From positions 3,621 to 67,620 of the forward strand of contig NZ_GG667521.1 in the NCBI RefSeq assembly GCF_000159135.1: 64,000 nt of DNA, read 5' to 3'. The translations under genes were made by a program, and so were the position numbers. This document shows positions 24,844-33,960 of the stretch, piece after piece. The notes beneath the pieces were generated by a model. The model was not told where the DNA came from. It did no database searches and saw only the letters and a list, made by a program, of their open reading frames with translations. Numbering within the stretch: the first letter of the stretch is position 1; every line of letters begins with the position of its first letter. The DNA is from Corynebacterium striatum ATCC 6940. Lineage in GTDB: Bacteria; Actinomycetota; Actinomycetes; Mycobacteriales; Mycobacteriaceae.

Positions 24844-25524
24844 ATGTCCGGAAGAATCTTTCTTGTGCGCCATGGCCAGACGTTCTCCAACGTAGAGCGT
24901 CTCATCGATACCCGCCCTCCAGGAGCCGAGCTTACTGAGCGCGGCCGTGACCAAGCCACTGAGGTAGGCCGCGAGCTCGCGGAGCTGACCGCAGGCCGCA
25001 ACGTGCGCTTCTACTGCTCCGTGGCACTCCGTGCGCAGCAGACTGCGATGCTGGCAGCTGCCTCATTTGCGGAGGCTACCGACCAGTTCCGCGTCCCGGT
25101 TGAGGTCAAGGCTGGGCTGCACGAGATCTTTGCAGGCGACTTTGAGATGGACGGCAGCGAAGAAGCGCACCGTTCTTACATGGTGGCGTTGCGCGGCTGG
25201 ATTGACGGCGACGCCACCGCCCGCATGGAGGGTGGCGAGACCTATTCCGACGTCCTGGCCCGCTACCAGCCGGTGGTTGAGGAGATCGCGGCGGAACTCG
25301 GTGACGATGACGACGCCGTGATTGTCAGCCATGGCGCGGCCATCCGCGTGGTAAGCCGCCATGCCACCGGCATCGACGCCGACTTCGCGTACACCGGATA
25401 CATGCCCAACGGCAGATTTACCCTCATGGAGCCAGGCGGCAGGCCCTTTGGCCAGTGGACGCTCAAGCGCTGGGCCGACACCGATATTGATGAAGCCAGC
25501 GGTGTCGCACCGACCATGTACTAA
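24844..25524 (+). CDS. Histidine phosphatase (phosphoglycerate-mutase-like)
   Basis: Enzyme of 226 residues with the family motif FLVRHGQTFSNVE, whose His is phosphorylated in catalysis. The conserved Arg follows in FYCSVALRAQQTAM, the Glu in GLHEIFAGDFE, and the second His in AVIVSHGAAIRV. The sequence is shorter and different from cofactor-dependent glycolytic Gpm, so a broad or small-molecule phosphatase is likelier. It lies 10 bp after pheA, as in C. glutamicum, and probably shares its transcript. Substrate unknown. Confidence 0.88.
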   Translation: MSGRIFLVRHGQTFSNVERLIDTRPPGAELTERGRDQATEVGRELAELTAGRNVRFYCSVALRAQQTAMLAAASFAEATDQFRVPVEVKAGLHEIFAGDFEMDGSEEAHRSYMVALRGWIDGDATARMEGGETYSDVLARYQPVVEEIAAELGDDDDAVIVSHGAAIRVVSRHATGIDADFAYTGYMPNGRFTLMEPGGRPFGQWTLKRWADTDIDEASGVAPTMY

Positions 25525-25546
25525 ACAGGCGATGGGAGGAGGCTGA

Positions 25547-25894
25547 CTAACCCCAGCCCAAGTGGTGGAGCTCGTGCTCTTCAAGGCCGAAGTAATGTCC
25601 CAACTCGTGGAAGACGGTTACTTCGACTTCATGCGCGAGCTCTTCTTCGCTGTTGCACCAGTGCTGCAGGGCGCCGCGATAGATAAAGATGGTATCGGGC
25701 AGAAAACCCGTGTGGTCGAAAGTGCGTTCAGGGAGCGCGACCCCTACGTATAAGCCCAACAGGTGGGGGTTGTCTTCGTTGTAATCCTCCACGAGGATGG
25801 CCAGGTTTCGCATGCGGTGCACGAATTCATCTGGGATCTTGTCCAGGGCATCCGTGACCATCTCGTCGAAGCGTTCTTCACTGACTAGGTACAT
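25547..25894 (-). CDS. Minimal zinc metallopeptidase-like protein
   Basis: Small protein of 115 residues with the zincin motif HELGHYFGLEE near the C-terminus: two His as zinc ligands, Glu as catalytic base, and the downstream Glu/His (EEHELHHLGW) as a possible third ligand. It belongs to the 'metallopeptidase family' of about 110-140 residues found across Actinobacteria. No signal peptide, so cytoplasmic. GGAAAG precedes the ATG. The distance to the septum-formation gene upstream is only 40 bp, suggesting one transcript. Peptidase activity is predicted from the motif alone. Confidence 0.88.
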   Translation of the reverse strand: MYLVSEERFDEMVTDALDKIPDEFVHRMRNLAILVEDYNEDNPHLLGLYVGVALPERTFDHTGFLPDTIFIYRGALQHWCNSEEELAHEVEVTVFHELGHYFGLEEHELHHLGWG

Positions 25895-25934
25895 AAGCTT
25901 TCCGATGTAGACCGAGGCAGACCGAGGCGTGAAC

Positions 25935-27014
25935 CTACTGGGCTGGTGCTACCGCAGGGGTTGGTGCTGCCGCGCCAGGGGCCGCAGATGGTGCAGCGGA
26001 TGGCGCAGCCGAAGCGTTGTTGCGGATCGGGTTGCGCTCAGGCTGCTGTGCAGGTGGGGCACCATCGATGGTCAGCGCAGCGCGGCCACCCGTGGCCGAG
26101 CCCGTGATAATGGAGAAGGAACCATTATTAGGGTGCATCAGCGAGCAGTTCACTGAGCGGGAGCCACCGTTCCAGGAGGCCTCGCTGACAGAGCCCCAGA
26201 ATGGCTGCAGCGTGGATTGGTAGAGGTTTTCTTCCCCGCCCAAGTACTTCTCAGCGGCAGCGGTGCAGGTCTCGTTGAGGTAGGTGTCGAGCTCCTCGCC
26301 GGCTGGGTAACCGTCAGGGAAGCGCTCGCCCAAGTTAACAACGGATACGGTCTCAAGCTGGTGCGGTTGAGCGCAGTCAACGGTGCGCATGATCTGCTTG
26401 TCATCGATGCTGCGGCACTCGCCGGCCTTGGCCACGACAGCTTGGTCCACTGCCTCCACGTTGCCGGTGCTCAGCTGCGGTACACCAGTTTCATCAGTGG
26501 TTTGTAGGCCGCACAGTAGGGTGCGGTCGCCCTTGTCCCAGGCGTTAGACGGCGGCAAGACCGAGGCGATGTCATACTTGCCTGCCGGATCCCATTTGCC
26601 GTGTAAGTAACCCAAAGTGCTGGACGCGCAGAGCTCATCGCGTAGCGCGTTCTGGCGGGTGACGTCGGGGCGTTTGGCGTCAGGACCAAACTCGCTGGTG
26701 GGGTAGGTGCTGAGATCCTCGCGAGCGGCGACCTCAAAGCGGTGCGGTTCAGCGCAGGAGATGGACTGGAAGTTAGAGATCTCGCCCTTGGCGTCGATGT
26801 CCCATGTCAGGCAGGTTCCAGACTCGGCAGAGGTAAAGGAGGCAACTTCCATTTCGGAGGTCGGCCCGGTCTCATCCGTTGAGGTTTCGCCCGCGGTGGT
26901 GCCGGTGGAGGGGCTCCAAAATCCATATGCGCCCAAGAAAGCGGCCGCGGCGAGGGCGGCCACTAGGAAAAGGCGGACGGCAAAGGATGAGCGCCAAGGG
27001 GAAGTTTTACTCAT
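25935..27014 (-). CDS. Septum-formation-domain secreted/membrane protein
   Basis: Protein of 359 residues with a signal anchor at residues 13-32 (VRLFLVAALAAAAFLGAYGF). Two related extracellular modules follow, each with spaced Cys residues (SGTCLTWDIDAKGEI, SISCAEPHRFEVA; then AGECRSIDDKQIMRTVDCAQPHQLETV). The CAEPHxxEV/CAQPHQLETV pattern is typical of the septum-formation domain of Actinobacteria. The C-terminal 45 residues are low-complexity Ala/Pro. AGGAGGCC precedes the ATG. A role in envelope or septum assembly is suggested by the family name only. Confidence 0.82.
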   Translation of the reverse strand: MSKTSPWRSSFAVRLFLVAALAAAAFLGAYGFWSPSTGTTAGETSTDETGPTSEMEVASFTSAESGTCLTWDIDAKGEISNFQSISCAEPHRFEVAAREDLSTYPTSEFGPDAKRPDVTRQNALRDELCASSTLGYLHGKWDPAGKYDIASVLPPSNAWDKGDRTLLCGLQTTDETGVPQLSTGNVEAVDQAVVAKAGECRSIDDKQIMRTVDCAQPHQLETVSVVNLGERFPDGYPAGEELDTYLNETCTAAAEKYLGGEENLYQSTLQPFWGSVSEASWNGGSRSVNCSLMHPNNGSFSIITGSATGGRAALTIDGAPPAQQPERNPIRNNASAAPSAAPSAAPGAAAPTPAVAPAQ

Positions 27015-27101
27015 AAGGCCTCCTATAGTACCCGCTAGTGCTGCATAGCTCGGAAATCCTGGGAGGCCGCTTGCCCATGCGGCCTGCGTGGAAGAAGGTC
27101 G

Positions 27102-27842
27102 CTAGTTCTCGAGGGCGCGGCTCACGCGGGTGGTGAGATGGTAGCGGTCGGTGCGATAAACGGAGGAACACCACTCGACGGGACGGTCGCCTGAGCGGGA
27201 CTTGCGGATGATGTGCAGCAAGGGGGTTCCAGGTTCGACGTCGAGAAGCTCGGCGATCTCCGGGTCAGCCGCAATAGCAGTTACTGTCTGGTCTGCCTCG
27301 GTAATCGGCAGATCGAAATTAGAGTCCAAAATGGCGTAGACAGAGTTGTAAATATCATTTTCTAGAAGGTTGGGGACAAAAGAAGAGTTGTACCAACCGT
27401 CGTCGATGGAATAGGGTTCCCCGTCGCCCAGTCGCAGGCGTCGAAGGTGAGTGTGGGTCAAAGTGGAATCGGTGCCGAAGAACTCGGATACCTCATCTGG
27501 GGCTGATGCCCGCCCGCCTAACAAGATTTTGCTCGAAGCGTGGACGTGCTGTGCGCCCATTTCGTCGGAAAAAGAGGCCAAGTGAAGGCGTGAAACGAGG
27601 GGATTAGGGGCCACGAAAGTGCCTTTTCCGCGTACTCGCCGTAGGCGACCAGCGGCCACAAGATCACCGATGGCGCGGCGAACCGTGATGCGGGAAACGC
27701 CATACGTCTCCTCCAAAATGCGTTCACCAGGGAGAATGTCCCCTGGCTTGAGCGTTGTGTTGCACAGCTCAGTGAGGATGTCACGAAGCTGGGCATGCTT
27801 GGGGACTGGTCCGTCGGTGATGATTTGTGCGGTCATATTCAC
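27102..27842 (-). CDS. farR: GntR/HutC-family regulator FarR
   Basis: Transcription factor of 246 residues. The winged helix (about 10-80) reads LKPGDILPGERILEETYGV then SRITVRRAIGDLVAAGRLRR, the GntR pattern. The C-terminal UTRA effector domain (about 100-240) includes RLRLGDGEPYSIDDGWYN. In C. glutamicum the protein next to serS is FarR, a repressor of arginine and glutamate metabolism genes; the symbol rests on this synteny. The start may be GTG at 27842 or ATG at 27836. It is divergent from serS across about 60 bp. Confidence 0.85.
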   Translation of the reverse strand: MNMTAQIITDGPVPKHAQLRDILTELCNTTLKPGDILPGERILEETYGVSRITVRRAIGDLVAAGRLRRVRGKGTFVAPNPLVSRLHLASFSDEMGAQHVHASSKILLGGRASAPDEVSEFFGTDSTLTHTHLRRLRLGDGEPYSIDDGWYNSSFVPNLLENDIYNSVYAILDSNFDLPITEADQTVTAIAADPEIAELLDVEPGTPLLHIIRKSRSGDRPVEWCSSVYRTDRYHLTTRVSRALEN

Positions 27843-27843
27843 A

Positions 27844-27863
27844 TAATAATTCGCTGGTTATTA
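27844..27863. promoter_or_regulatory. Inverted repeat in the farR-serS divergent promoter
   Basis: TAATAA-N8-TTATTA (27844-27849 with 27858-27863) lies just upstream of the farR start and before serS. It is a candidate autoregulatory site for FarR. Confidence 0.35.
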
Positions 27864-27901
27864 CCACTGCAAGGCTCATGTAGTGCGGTAAGCTTTTCAA
27901 C

Positions 27902-29158
27902 GTGATTGATCTTAAGTTCCTCCGCGAAAACCCAGACGTTGTCCGTGCCTCCCAGGTCACCCGTGGGGAGGACCCAGCTCTTGTCGATCAGCTCCTGGCT
28001 GCCGACGAAGCTCGCCGTTCCGCTATCTTGGCGGCAGACGAGCTGCGTTCCGAGCAGAAGGCGTTTGGCAAGAAAATTGGACAAGCTTCCCCAGAAGAGC
28101 GTCCTGCTCTTCTGGAGGGCTCCAATGAGCTGAAGGAAAAGGTCAAGAAGGCCGAGGCTGAGCTAGCTGAGGCTGAGGCAAAGGTCAACGATCTCCAGTT
28201 CCAGATCTCGAACGTGGTCGAGGGGGCACCAGCGGGCGGCGAGGATGACTTCATCGTCCTTGAAGAGGTTGGCGCCATCCCAGAATTCGACTTTGAGCCG
28301 AAGGATCACCTCGAGCTCGGCGAGTCCCTTGGACTCATCGACGTCAAGCGCGGTGCCAAGGTTGGTGGCGCTCGCTTCTACTACCTCACCGGTGACGGTG
28401 CCTTCCTGCAGCTGGGCATGCTCATGCTGGCCGCGCAGAAGGCGCGTGAAGCAGGTTTCCAGCTGATGATCCCGCCAGTTCTGGTTCGCCCAGACATCAT
28501 GGCTGGCACCGGTTTCTTGGGCCAGCATTCCGATGAGATCTACTACCTGCCTGCTGATGATTTGTACCTGGTTGGTACCTCCGAGGTCGCCCTCGCTGGC
28601 TACCACAAGGATGAGATCCTGGACCTCAGCGATGGCCCTCTGAAGTACACCGGTTGGTCCTCCTGCTTCCGCCGTGAGGCTGGTTCCCACGGTAAGGACA
28701 CCCGCGGCATTCTTCGCGTCCACCAGTTCGACAAGCTGGAGATGTTCGTCTTCTGTAAGCCAGAAGAAGCAGAAGAGATGCACCAGATGCTGCTGAAGAT
28801 GGAAAAGGACATGCTCGCTGCGATGGAGCTGCCATACCGCACCATCGATATCGCTGGTGGTGACCTCGGCTCCTCTGCCGCCCGCAAGTTCGACAACGAG
28901 GCATGGGTTCCTACCCAGGGCTGCTACCGCGAGCTCACCTCGACCTCGAACTGCACCACTTTCCAGGCGCGCCGCCTGCAGACTCGCTACCGCGATGAGA
29001 ATGGCAAGACCCAGTACGCTGCGACACTCAACGGCACCTTGGCCACCACCCGTTGGCTTGTAGCCATCCTTGAGAACCACCAGCAGGCTGACGGCTCCGT
29101 TGTTGTTCCTGAGGCACTGCGCCCATTCGTGGGCAAGGATGTTCTGCGTCCGAAATAA
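27902..29158 (+). CDS. serS: Seryl-tRNA synthetase
   Basis: Class II aminoacyl-tRNA synthetase of 418 residues that charges tRNA-Ser. The N-terminal coiled-coil arm (about 25-105, Glu/Lys/Ala-rich) is followed by the catalytic core with motif 2 ([20 protein letters not shown]) and motif 3 ([19 protein letters not shown]), plus [13 protein letters not shown] start at 27902 without a clear ribosome-binding site, so it may be translated from a leaderless message. Full family length. Confidence 0.97.
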   Translation: MIDLKFLRENPDVVRASQVTRGEDPALVDQLLAADEARRSAILAADELRSEQKAFGKKIGQASPEERPALLEGSNELKEKVKKAEAELAEAEAKVNDLQFQISNVVEGAPAGGEDDFIVLEEVGAIPEFDFEPKDHLELGESLGLIDVKRGAKVGGARFYYLTGDGAFLQLGMLMLAAQKAREAGFQLMIPPVLVRPDIMAGTGFLGQHSDEIYYLPADDLYLVGTSEVALAGYHKDEILDLSDGPLKYTGWSSCFRREAGSHGKDTRGILRVHQFDKLEMFVFCKPEEAEEMHQMLLKMEKDMLAAMELPYRTIDIAGGDLGSSAARKFDNEAWVPTQGCYRELTSTSNCTTFQARRLQTRYRDENGKTQYAATLNGTLATTRWLVAILENHQQADGSVVVPEALRPFVGKDVLRPK

Positions 29159-29192
29159 GGAACTGTAAAAAGTATTGATTATGTACGCCTCT

Positions 29193-29217
29193 CCCCCGGG
29201 TTCTTGCAGCCCGGGGG
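29193..29217 (+). terminator. Hairpin after serS
   Basis: CCCCCGGG / CCCGGGGG stem with a 9-base loop (29193-29200 with 29210-29217). It lacks a T-tract, so it is a weaker terminator candidate. Confidence 0.6.
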
Positions 29218-29287
29218 TCCGTGTATCCCAGACCCTTTAGAGCTTTGATTTCACTGCTCTATCCAATCCGCCACTCGTCAGGGGACC

Positions 29288-31111
29288 ATGATGAACGCAA
29301 TTAAAGACTTCTTTTACCAACGAATTGTCACCCTGGCACGGGGCGTTACTATTGCGCAGGGGCTTAAGTTTCGCACCTGGGGCGAGGAGAATATCCCGGA
29401 CAAAGGCGGCGCGGTGTTGGTGGTCAACCACACTGGCTACATGGACTTCGTATTCGGTGGCTTCATTCCGCATCAAAAGAAGCGTCTGGTGCGTTTCCTC
29501 GCCAAGGCCGCCATATTCAAAACCCCAGTTGTGGGCCCATTGTTGAACATGATGGGTCACGTTCCAGTCGATCGCATCGACGGGGGCGAATCCATCCGCT
29601 GCGGGATCGAGCTGGCGAAGGCGGGCGAGCTTGTCGGCGTTTTCGCCGAAGGTACGATTTCCCGCAGTTTTGAGATTCGCAGCATGCGTAGCGGCGCGGC
29701 CCGCATCGCCTATGAAGCGGGCGTCCCCGTCATTCCCATGGTGGTCTTTGGCTCGCAGCGCATCTGGACAAAAGGGCAGAAGAAGAACCTGGGCCGCAGC
29801 AACACCCCGCTATTGATCCGGGCGCTGGAGCCATTTACCCCGACGGGCGACGTCGAGGCAGACACCGCCGAAATCCGTCGCCGCATGCAGGCCGGTGTCG
29901 AGGGTCTGTGGAAGGACTACGAGGCCGAGTTTGGCCCCATGCCCAAGGGCGCTTTCTGGGTTCCTGCCCGCATGGGTGGAGGAGCGCCCACCCTGGAGGA
30001 GGCCGAGCGCGAGGACAAGGCCGTGGAGTCGGAGCGCTACCGTGTGCGCCGCCTCCGTGACGATCTGATGGGGCTCAAGACCCGCATCACCGAGGCAACC
30101 TCCGAGCTGCTCAGGGAACGTCTTGCTATCACCGCCAAGCCTTCGACGGACGAACTCGAAGAGCTTAAGCATACGGCCCCAGAGACACTTGACTGGGTCA
30201 AGGAGAACTTAAACTCGGTCCTCGAGGAGGCTACCCGCGGGCTTGAGGAAGGGCGCGACAAAGTCTCGGAGATCATGGCTCAACTCAAGCTCGATGTTGC
30301 AGAAGCCCAGGCTAATCTTGCGACAAGCAGCAGGGAAGTCTTCGCCGGTTCTGTCGTGGAGCAGGGCTTGCTCGGCGCGGCGACGCAGTCGCGCCTTATT
30401 GTCTCCCGGCTGCCGCATCGCATGAAGGCTAACTTCACGCAGATCCCGCGCATCGTTGTGGCCGATGAGTCTGCGATGAACTATGACGGCGACTCCATCA
30501 CCACGCGTCTGCACGATGCATTCGCTGGAATCTATCCCGAGTCGGAGATCCTCATCTTGGTGTCGCCGCAGGCGGCGCAGCATCCTGACTCGACCTTTGA
30601 CCCGATTCAACAAGAACTATGGAGGATTGAGCATCAGGGAGGCGTCGTCAAGCACGGCTCCGAAGTGATCGCCGTGCATGCGCTTGACGACGCCACCGTC
30701 ACCGCCATCGAATCCATCCCCGAGATGGTCGTCGAGTGGTCGCGTGAGGGCGATGACATTGTCTCTGGTCATATCAAGCGCGAGCTGAAGGAAGTGGCGG
30801 AGCAGCTCGGAGAGGTGCCAGGTATCGGCCTCATTGATACTCCTGCTGGTCTCGTCGTGGTAGCAGCTGAGGTTAATCGCTGGAATGCAACGCAACGTAT
30901 CTTGGACACCGTTGCCGCTGAGCCTAAGGACATTACTGTCTTTGCGGGAGAGGATGGCGACGAGGTCTATCTCGACCATGTGCAGGTAGTGGCCCTGGAG
31001 ACCGCACCGATTGAGCTGGTGAAGGAGGCGTCCTCGGTGACGTATTCGGCGGATCGTGCTGGCATTTCTGAGGTGCTCGAAGCAATGGCGAAGCTTAATA
31101 CGCGCCGTTAG
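29288..31111 (+). CDS. 1-acyl-glycerol-phosphate acyltransferase-like protein with long C-terminal region
   Basis: Protein of 607 residues. The N-terminal 240 form a PlsC acyltransferase domain: catalytic NHTGYMD (His-x4-Asp) near residue 47, GGESIRCGIELAKAGELVG, and the FAEGTISRS block near 118. It would transfer acyl groups to lysophosphatidate at the membrane. The next 130 residues are a Glu/Lys/Leu-rich coiled coil (about 240-350), and the last 240 form a separate domain with no motif I recognise. Family members with only the acyltransferase are near 240-260 residues, so more than half of this protein is unexplained. It precedes the glycerol genes. Confidence 0.85.
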   Translation: MMNAIKDFFYQRIVTLARGVTIAQGLKFRTWGEENIPDKGGAVLVVNHTGYMDFVFGGFIPHQKKRLVRFLAKAAIFKTPVVGPLLNMMGHVPVDRIDGGESIRCGIELAKAGELVGVFAEGTISRSFEIRSMRSGAARIAYEAGVPVIPMVVFGSQRIWTKGQKKNLGRSNTPLLIRALEPFTPTGDVEADTAEIRRRMQAGVEGLWKDYEAEFGPMPKGAFWVPARMGGGAPTLEEAEREDKAVESERYRVRRLRDDLMGLKTRITEATSELLRERLAITAKPSTDELEELKHTAPETLDWVKENLNSVLEEATRGLEEGRDKVSEIMAQLKLDVAEAQANLATSSREVFAGSVVEQGLLGAATQSRLIVSRLPHRMKANFTQIPRIVVADESAMNYDGDSITTRLHDAFAGIYPESEILILVSPQAAQHPDSTFDPIQQELWRIEHQGGVVKHGSEVIAVHALDDATVTAIESIPEMVVEWSREGDDIVSGHIKRELKEVAEQLGEVPGIGLIDTPAGLVVVAAEVNRWNATQRILDTVAAEPKDITVFAGEDGDEVYLDHVQVVALETAPIELVKEASSVTYSADRAGISEVLEAMAKLNTRR

Positions 31112-31128
31112 TACCACCCGCATCAACC

Positions 31129-31164
31129 AAGGGGCTCTGGATATGACCAGACGCCCCTTCTTCT
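31129..31164 (+). terminator. Terminator after the acyltransferase gene
   Basis: AAGGGGC-TCTGG pairs with CCAGACGCCCCTT (31129-31140 with 31147-31159, one bulge), followed by CTTCT. Confidence 0.7.
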
Positions 31165-31434
31165 ATGCCCACTACTCCCCCTTAATTGGGGTGAAAGAGC
31201 TTTGTTTCCTTTATAAAAACTCGTGGAAATTGCTGGTTGTCCACGCGAAAGTTACGGGTGAGTAGCTTCACATTCGCGACCACGCCGTGACCTTTAACAT
31301 GAATCCCAGGAGAAAAGATCTTCAAGGCCCGAGGCGGGGAATGAACCACTTTGGGCGACGATGACGCTCCATTGGCCACCGTAGCGTCCTTACGTAAGGT
31401 GGCGCCAGGGGCAAGAGAGGAGATGAGGTCAGTA
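31165..31434 (+). promoter_or_regulatory. 270-bp leader/promoter region of the glpD-glpF-glpK operon
   Basis: No gene fits here. The only structure I see is CGTGG-N14-CCACG (31222-31226 with 31241-31245), possibly an operator or leader hairpin. A GAGGAGATGAGG tract just before glpD gives a strong ribosome-binding site. Confidence 0.4.
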
Positions 31435-33147
31435 ATGGCCACGCTAAGCAATCAAAGTTTCAATCCGGAGTATTACGAGAAGGCTTGGGAGAACTACTCC
31501 ACTGAGGAATACGACGTTGTCATCATCGGCGGCGGTTCCGTGGGTGCGGGTGCTGCCGTTGACGCTGCAACCCGTGGCCTGAAGACGGCAGTGGTGGAGA
31601 CCCGCGACTTCGCAGCAGGTACCTCCTCGCGTTCCTCAAAGATGTTCCACGGCGGCCTGCGCTACCTGGCCATGTTCGACTTCCGCCTCGTAGCCGAGTC
31701 GCTCCACGAGCGCGAGCTCAACATGTCGACCCTCGCGCCGCACCTGGTTAAGCCACTGAAATTCATCTTCCCGCTCACCCACCCAGTCTGGGAGCGCGTC
31801 ATGATGTTCGGTGGCTTTACTTTGTATGACCTCATGGGCGGTGCAAAGAGCGTTCCTATGCAGAAGCACCTGACCCGCAAGGGCGTGCTCAAGGTTGCGC
31901 CGGGTCTGAAGGACGACGCTGTCGTGGGCGGAGTGCGCTACTACGACACGCTTGTCGACGACGCCCGCCACACCATGACCGTCCTGCGTACCGCCGCCGA
32001 GTTCGGCGCCAACGTGCGTACCGGCACCGAGGTTATCGGCTTCGAAAAGGATCGTGGCGGCCGCATTATCGGTGCGCATGTTCGCGACCTCGCAACCGGC
32101 CGCGAGGCCACCATCAAGGGCCGCGTCTTCATCAACGCCACCGGTGTCTGGAATGACAAGATTCAGGAAATGGCCGGCGTGGAGGGCAAGTTCACTGTTC
32201 ACGCCTCCAAGGGCGTGCACATCGTTGTGCCGAAGGATGCCCTCGACGCTGACGCAGCCCTGTGCTTCGTCACCGAGAAGTCCGTCCTCTTCGTCATCCC
32301 ATGGGGCGAATACTGGATCATCGGTACCACCGACACCGACTGGGAGAAGGGTCTGTCCTTGCCAGATCCAGCACCGACCAAGGCTGACATCGACTACATC
32401 CTCGACCAGGTCAACCAGCGCGTTACCCGTACTATCACCCGCTCCGATATCGTCGGCGTCTACTCGGGCCTGCGCCCGCTTTTGACCGGTAAGTCCGACA
32501 CCACCACCAAGCTGTCCCGCAACCATGCCGTGGCCAAGGTTGCTCCGGGCCTCGTCTCCGTTGCAGGCGGCAAGTACACCACCTACCGCGTCATCGGTAA
32601 GGACGCCGTTGACCTGGCCGTCAAGGAGCTGTCCTTCGACGTCCCAGAGTCCGTCACCGAACGCACCCCAATCCTGGGTGCCGAGGGCTACCATGCGCTG
32701 GCTAACCAGGTACCGTCCTTGGCTAAGCGCTACGGAGTGCACCAGGACGTCATCGAGCACCTGCTGGGCCGCTACGGTTCCCTGCTGGGCGAGGTCCTGG
32801 CTCCTGCAGAGGACGACCCTGAGCTGCTCAAACCGCTGCCGAATGCGGAGCACTACCTGTGGGCCGAGGTGCGCTACGCCGTCACCCATGAGGGCGCACT
32901 GCACCTCGAAGACGTTCTCTCCCGCCGACTGCGCATCGCCATTGAGTACGCCGATCGCGGCGTCGATTCCGCCGATGCGGTGGCCGACTTCATCGCGCCT
33001 TTGCTGGGCTGGGATGAGGCTACCAAGCAAGCAGAAATCGCTGCATTCAAGGAGCACACTGAGGCTGAGCTCCAGGCTGAGGCAGCACTTACCGATCAAG
33101 AAGCAAACGACATCCTCGTGCGCGCGGCAGGTAAGCCGCAGGTATAA
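31435..33147 (+). CDS. glpD: FAD-dependent glycerol-3-phosphate dehydrogenase
   Basis: Membrane-associated flavoenzyme of 570 residues that oxidises glycerol-3-phosphate to dihydroxyacetone phosphate and passes electrons to menaquinone. The FAD-binding motif is VVIIGGGSVGAGAAVDAATRG near residue 27; family blocks FHGGLRYLAMFDFRLVAESL, GTTDTDW and the C-terminal domain are all present. The ATG at 31435 (MATLSNQ) has the good ribosome-binding site; a longer frame lacks one. It begins a glpD-glpF-glpK operon that takes glycerol into the cell, phosphorylates it and oxidises it. Confidence 0.95.
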   Translation: MATLSNQSFNPEYYEKAWENYSTEEYDVVIIGGGSVGAGAAVDAATRGLKTAVVETRDFAAGTSSRSSKMFHGGLRYLAMFDFRLVAESLHERELNMSTLAPHLVKPLKFIFPLTHPVWERVMMFGGFTLYDLMGGAKSVPMQKHLTRKGVLKVAPGLKDDAVVGGVRYYDTLVDDARHTMTVLRTAAEFGANVRTGTEVIGFEKDRGGRIIGAHVRDLATGREATIKGRVFINATGVWNDKIQEMAGVEGKFTVHASKGVHIVVPKDALDADAALCFVTEKSVLFVIPWGEYWIIGTTDTDWEKGLSLPDPAPTKADIDYILDQVNQRVTRTITRSDIVGVYSGLRPLLTGKSDTTTKLSRNHAVAKVAPGLVSVAGGKYTTYRVIGKDAVDLAVKELSFDVPESVTERTPILGAEGYHALANQVPSLAKRYGVHQDVIEHLLGRYGSLLGEVLAPAEDDPELLKPLPNAEHYLWAEVRYAVTHEGALHLEDVLSRRLRIAIEYADRGVDSADAVADFIAPLLGWDEATKQAEIAAFKEHTEAELQAEAALTDQEANDILVRAAGKPQV

Positions 33148-33174
33148 GGACCATTCAAGAGAAAGACTAAAAGC

Positions 33175-33915
33175 ATGACCGCAATGGATGCTTTCCTCTG
33201 GGAGTTCATCGGAACTGCCCTGCTCCTCCTGCTGGGTAACGGTGTGTGCGCCTTGGTCAACCTGCGCACCTCCGGTGCTAAAGGATCTGACTGGATTGTC
33301 ATTGCCCTGGGCTGGGGCATGGCAGTTTTCGTGGGCGCCAGCGTGGCGGACCCTTCCGGCGGCCACCTCAATCCGGCCGTGACCTTGATGGTTGCCATCA
33401 ATGGCGGACTTGAGTGGAACCTCGTTCCTGCCTACATCGCAGGCCAGCTTTTGGGCGCAATGCTCGGCGCCTTGCTGGCCTGGGCGGCCTTCAAGCAGCT
33501 TTTCGACGCCAATAACCTCGACGAAGCTGGCAATGAAACCGGTGCGAACGCCTCCACTGGTGGCATCTTCTTCACTGGCCCTGCTCACCCGAATAATTTC
33601 TGGAATGCGGTCACTGAGTTCATCGGTACCTGCGTACTGTTGATGTTCATTGCCTTTGGTCCTTCCGGCGGTGAGATTGGTGCACTGAAGTATTTCGCAG
33701 TCGCATTCGTCGTCGTTTCGGTCGGCCTTTCCCTGGGTACCCCAACCGGCTACGCCATCAACCCGGTCCGTGACCTGGGCCCGCGCTTGATGTACGCATT
33801 CGTCCTTCCCATCAAGGACAAGGGAAGCGCCAACTGGGGCTATGCCTGGGTACCAATCGTCGCCCCGATGCTCGCTGCAGTAGCCATCGGTTTCCTTTCC
33901 ATGGCTTTGGCTTAA
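33175..33915 (+). CDS. glpF: Glycerol facilitator, MIP/aquaporin family
   Basis: Membrane channel of 246 residues with six helices and two half-helices. The first pore motif is the standard NPA (HLNPAVTLMV). The second reads NPVRDLGPR where most glycerol facilitators have NPARD, an Ala-to-Val change at the pore motif. The Asp/Arg after it is the aquaglyceroporin signature, so glycerol is the likely solute. It lies 27 bp after glpD and 45 bp before glpK. The start may be 33175 or 33184. Confidence 0.92.
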   Translation: MTAMDAFLWEFIGTALLLLLGNGVCALVNLRTSGAKGSDWIVIALGWGMAVFVGASVADPSGGHLNPAVTLMVAINGGLEWNLVPAYIAGQLLGAMLGALLAWAAFKQLFDANNLDEAGNETGANASTGGIFFTGPAHPNNFWNAVTEFIGTCVLLMFIAFGPSGGEIGALKYFAVAFVVVSVGLSLGTPTGYAINPVRDLGPRLMYAFVLPIKDKGSANWGYAWVPIVAPMLAAVAIGFLSMALA

Positions 33916-33960
33916 ATACGCATCTCACCGCATCTTTAGAAATACGCAAGGAGTAAACCC

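Noticed and set aside
29225-29287. Possible tRNA between serS and the acyltransferase
   Set aside because: The stretch does not fold into a cloverleaf and lacks the TTCGA arm and acceptor pairing.
31636-33588. Long open frame of 650 codons opposite glpD and glpF
   Set aside because: It lies antisense to two certain genes, has no ribosome-binding site or domain, and its Val/Gly/Asp-rich composition is the mirror of GC-rich codon use.
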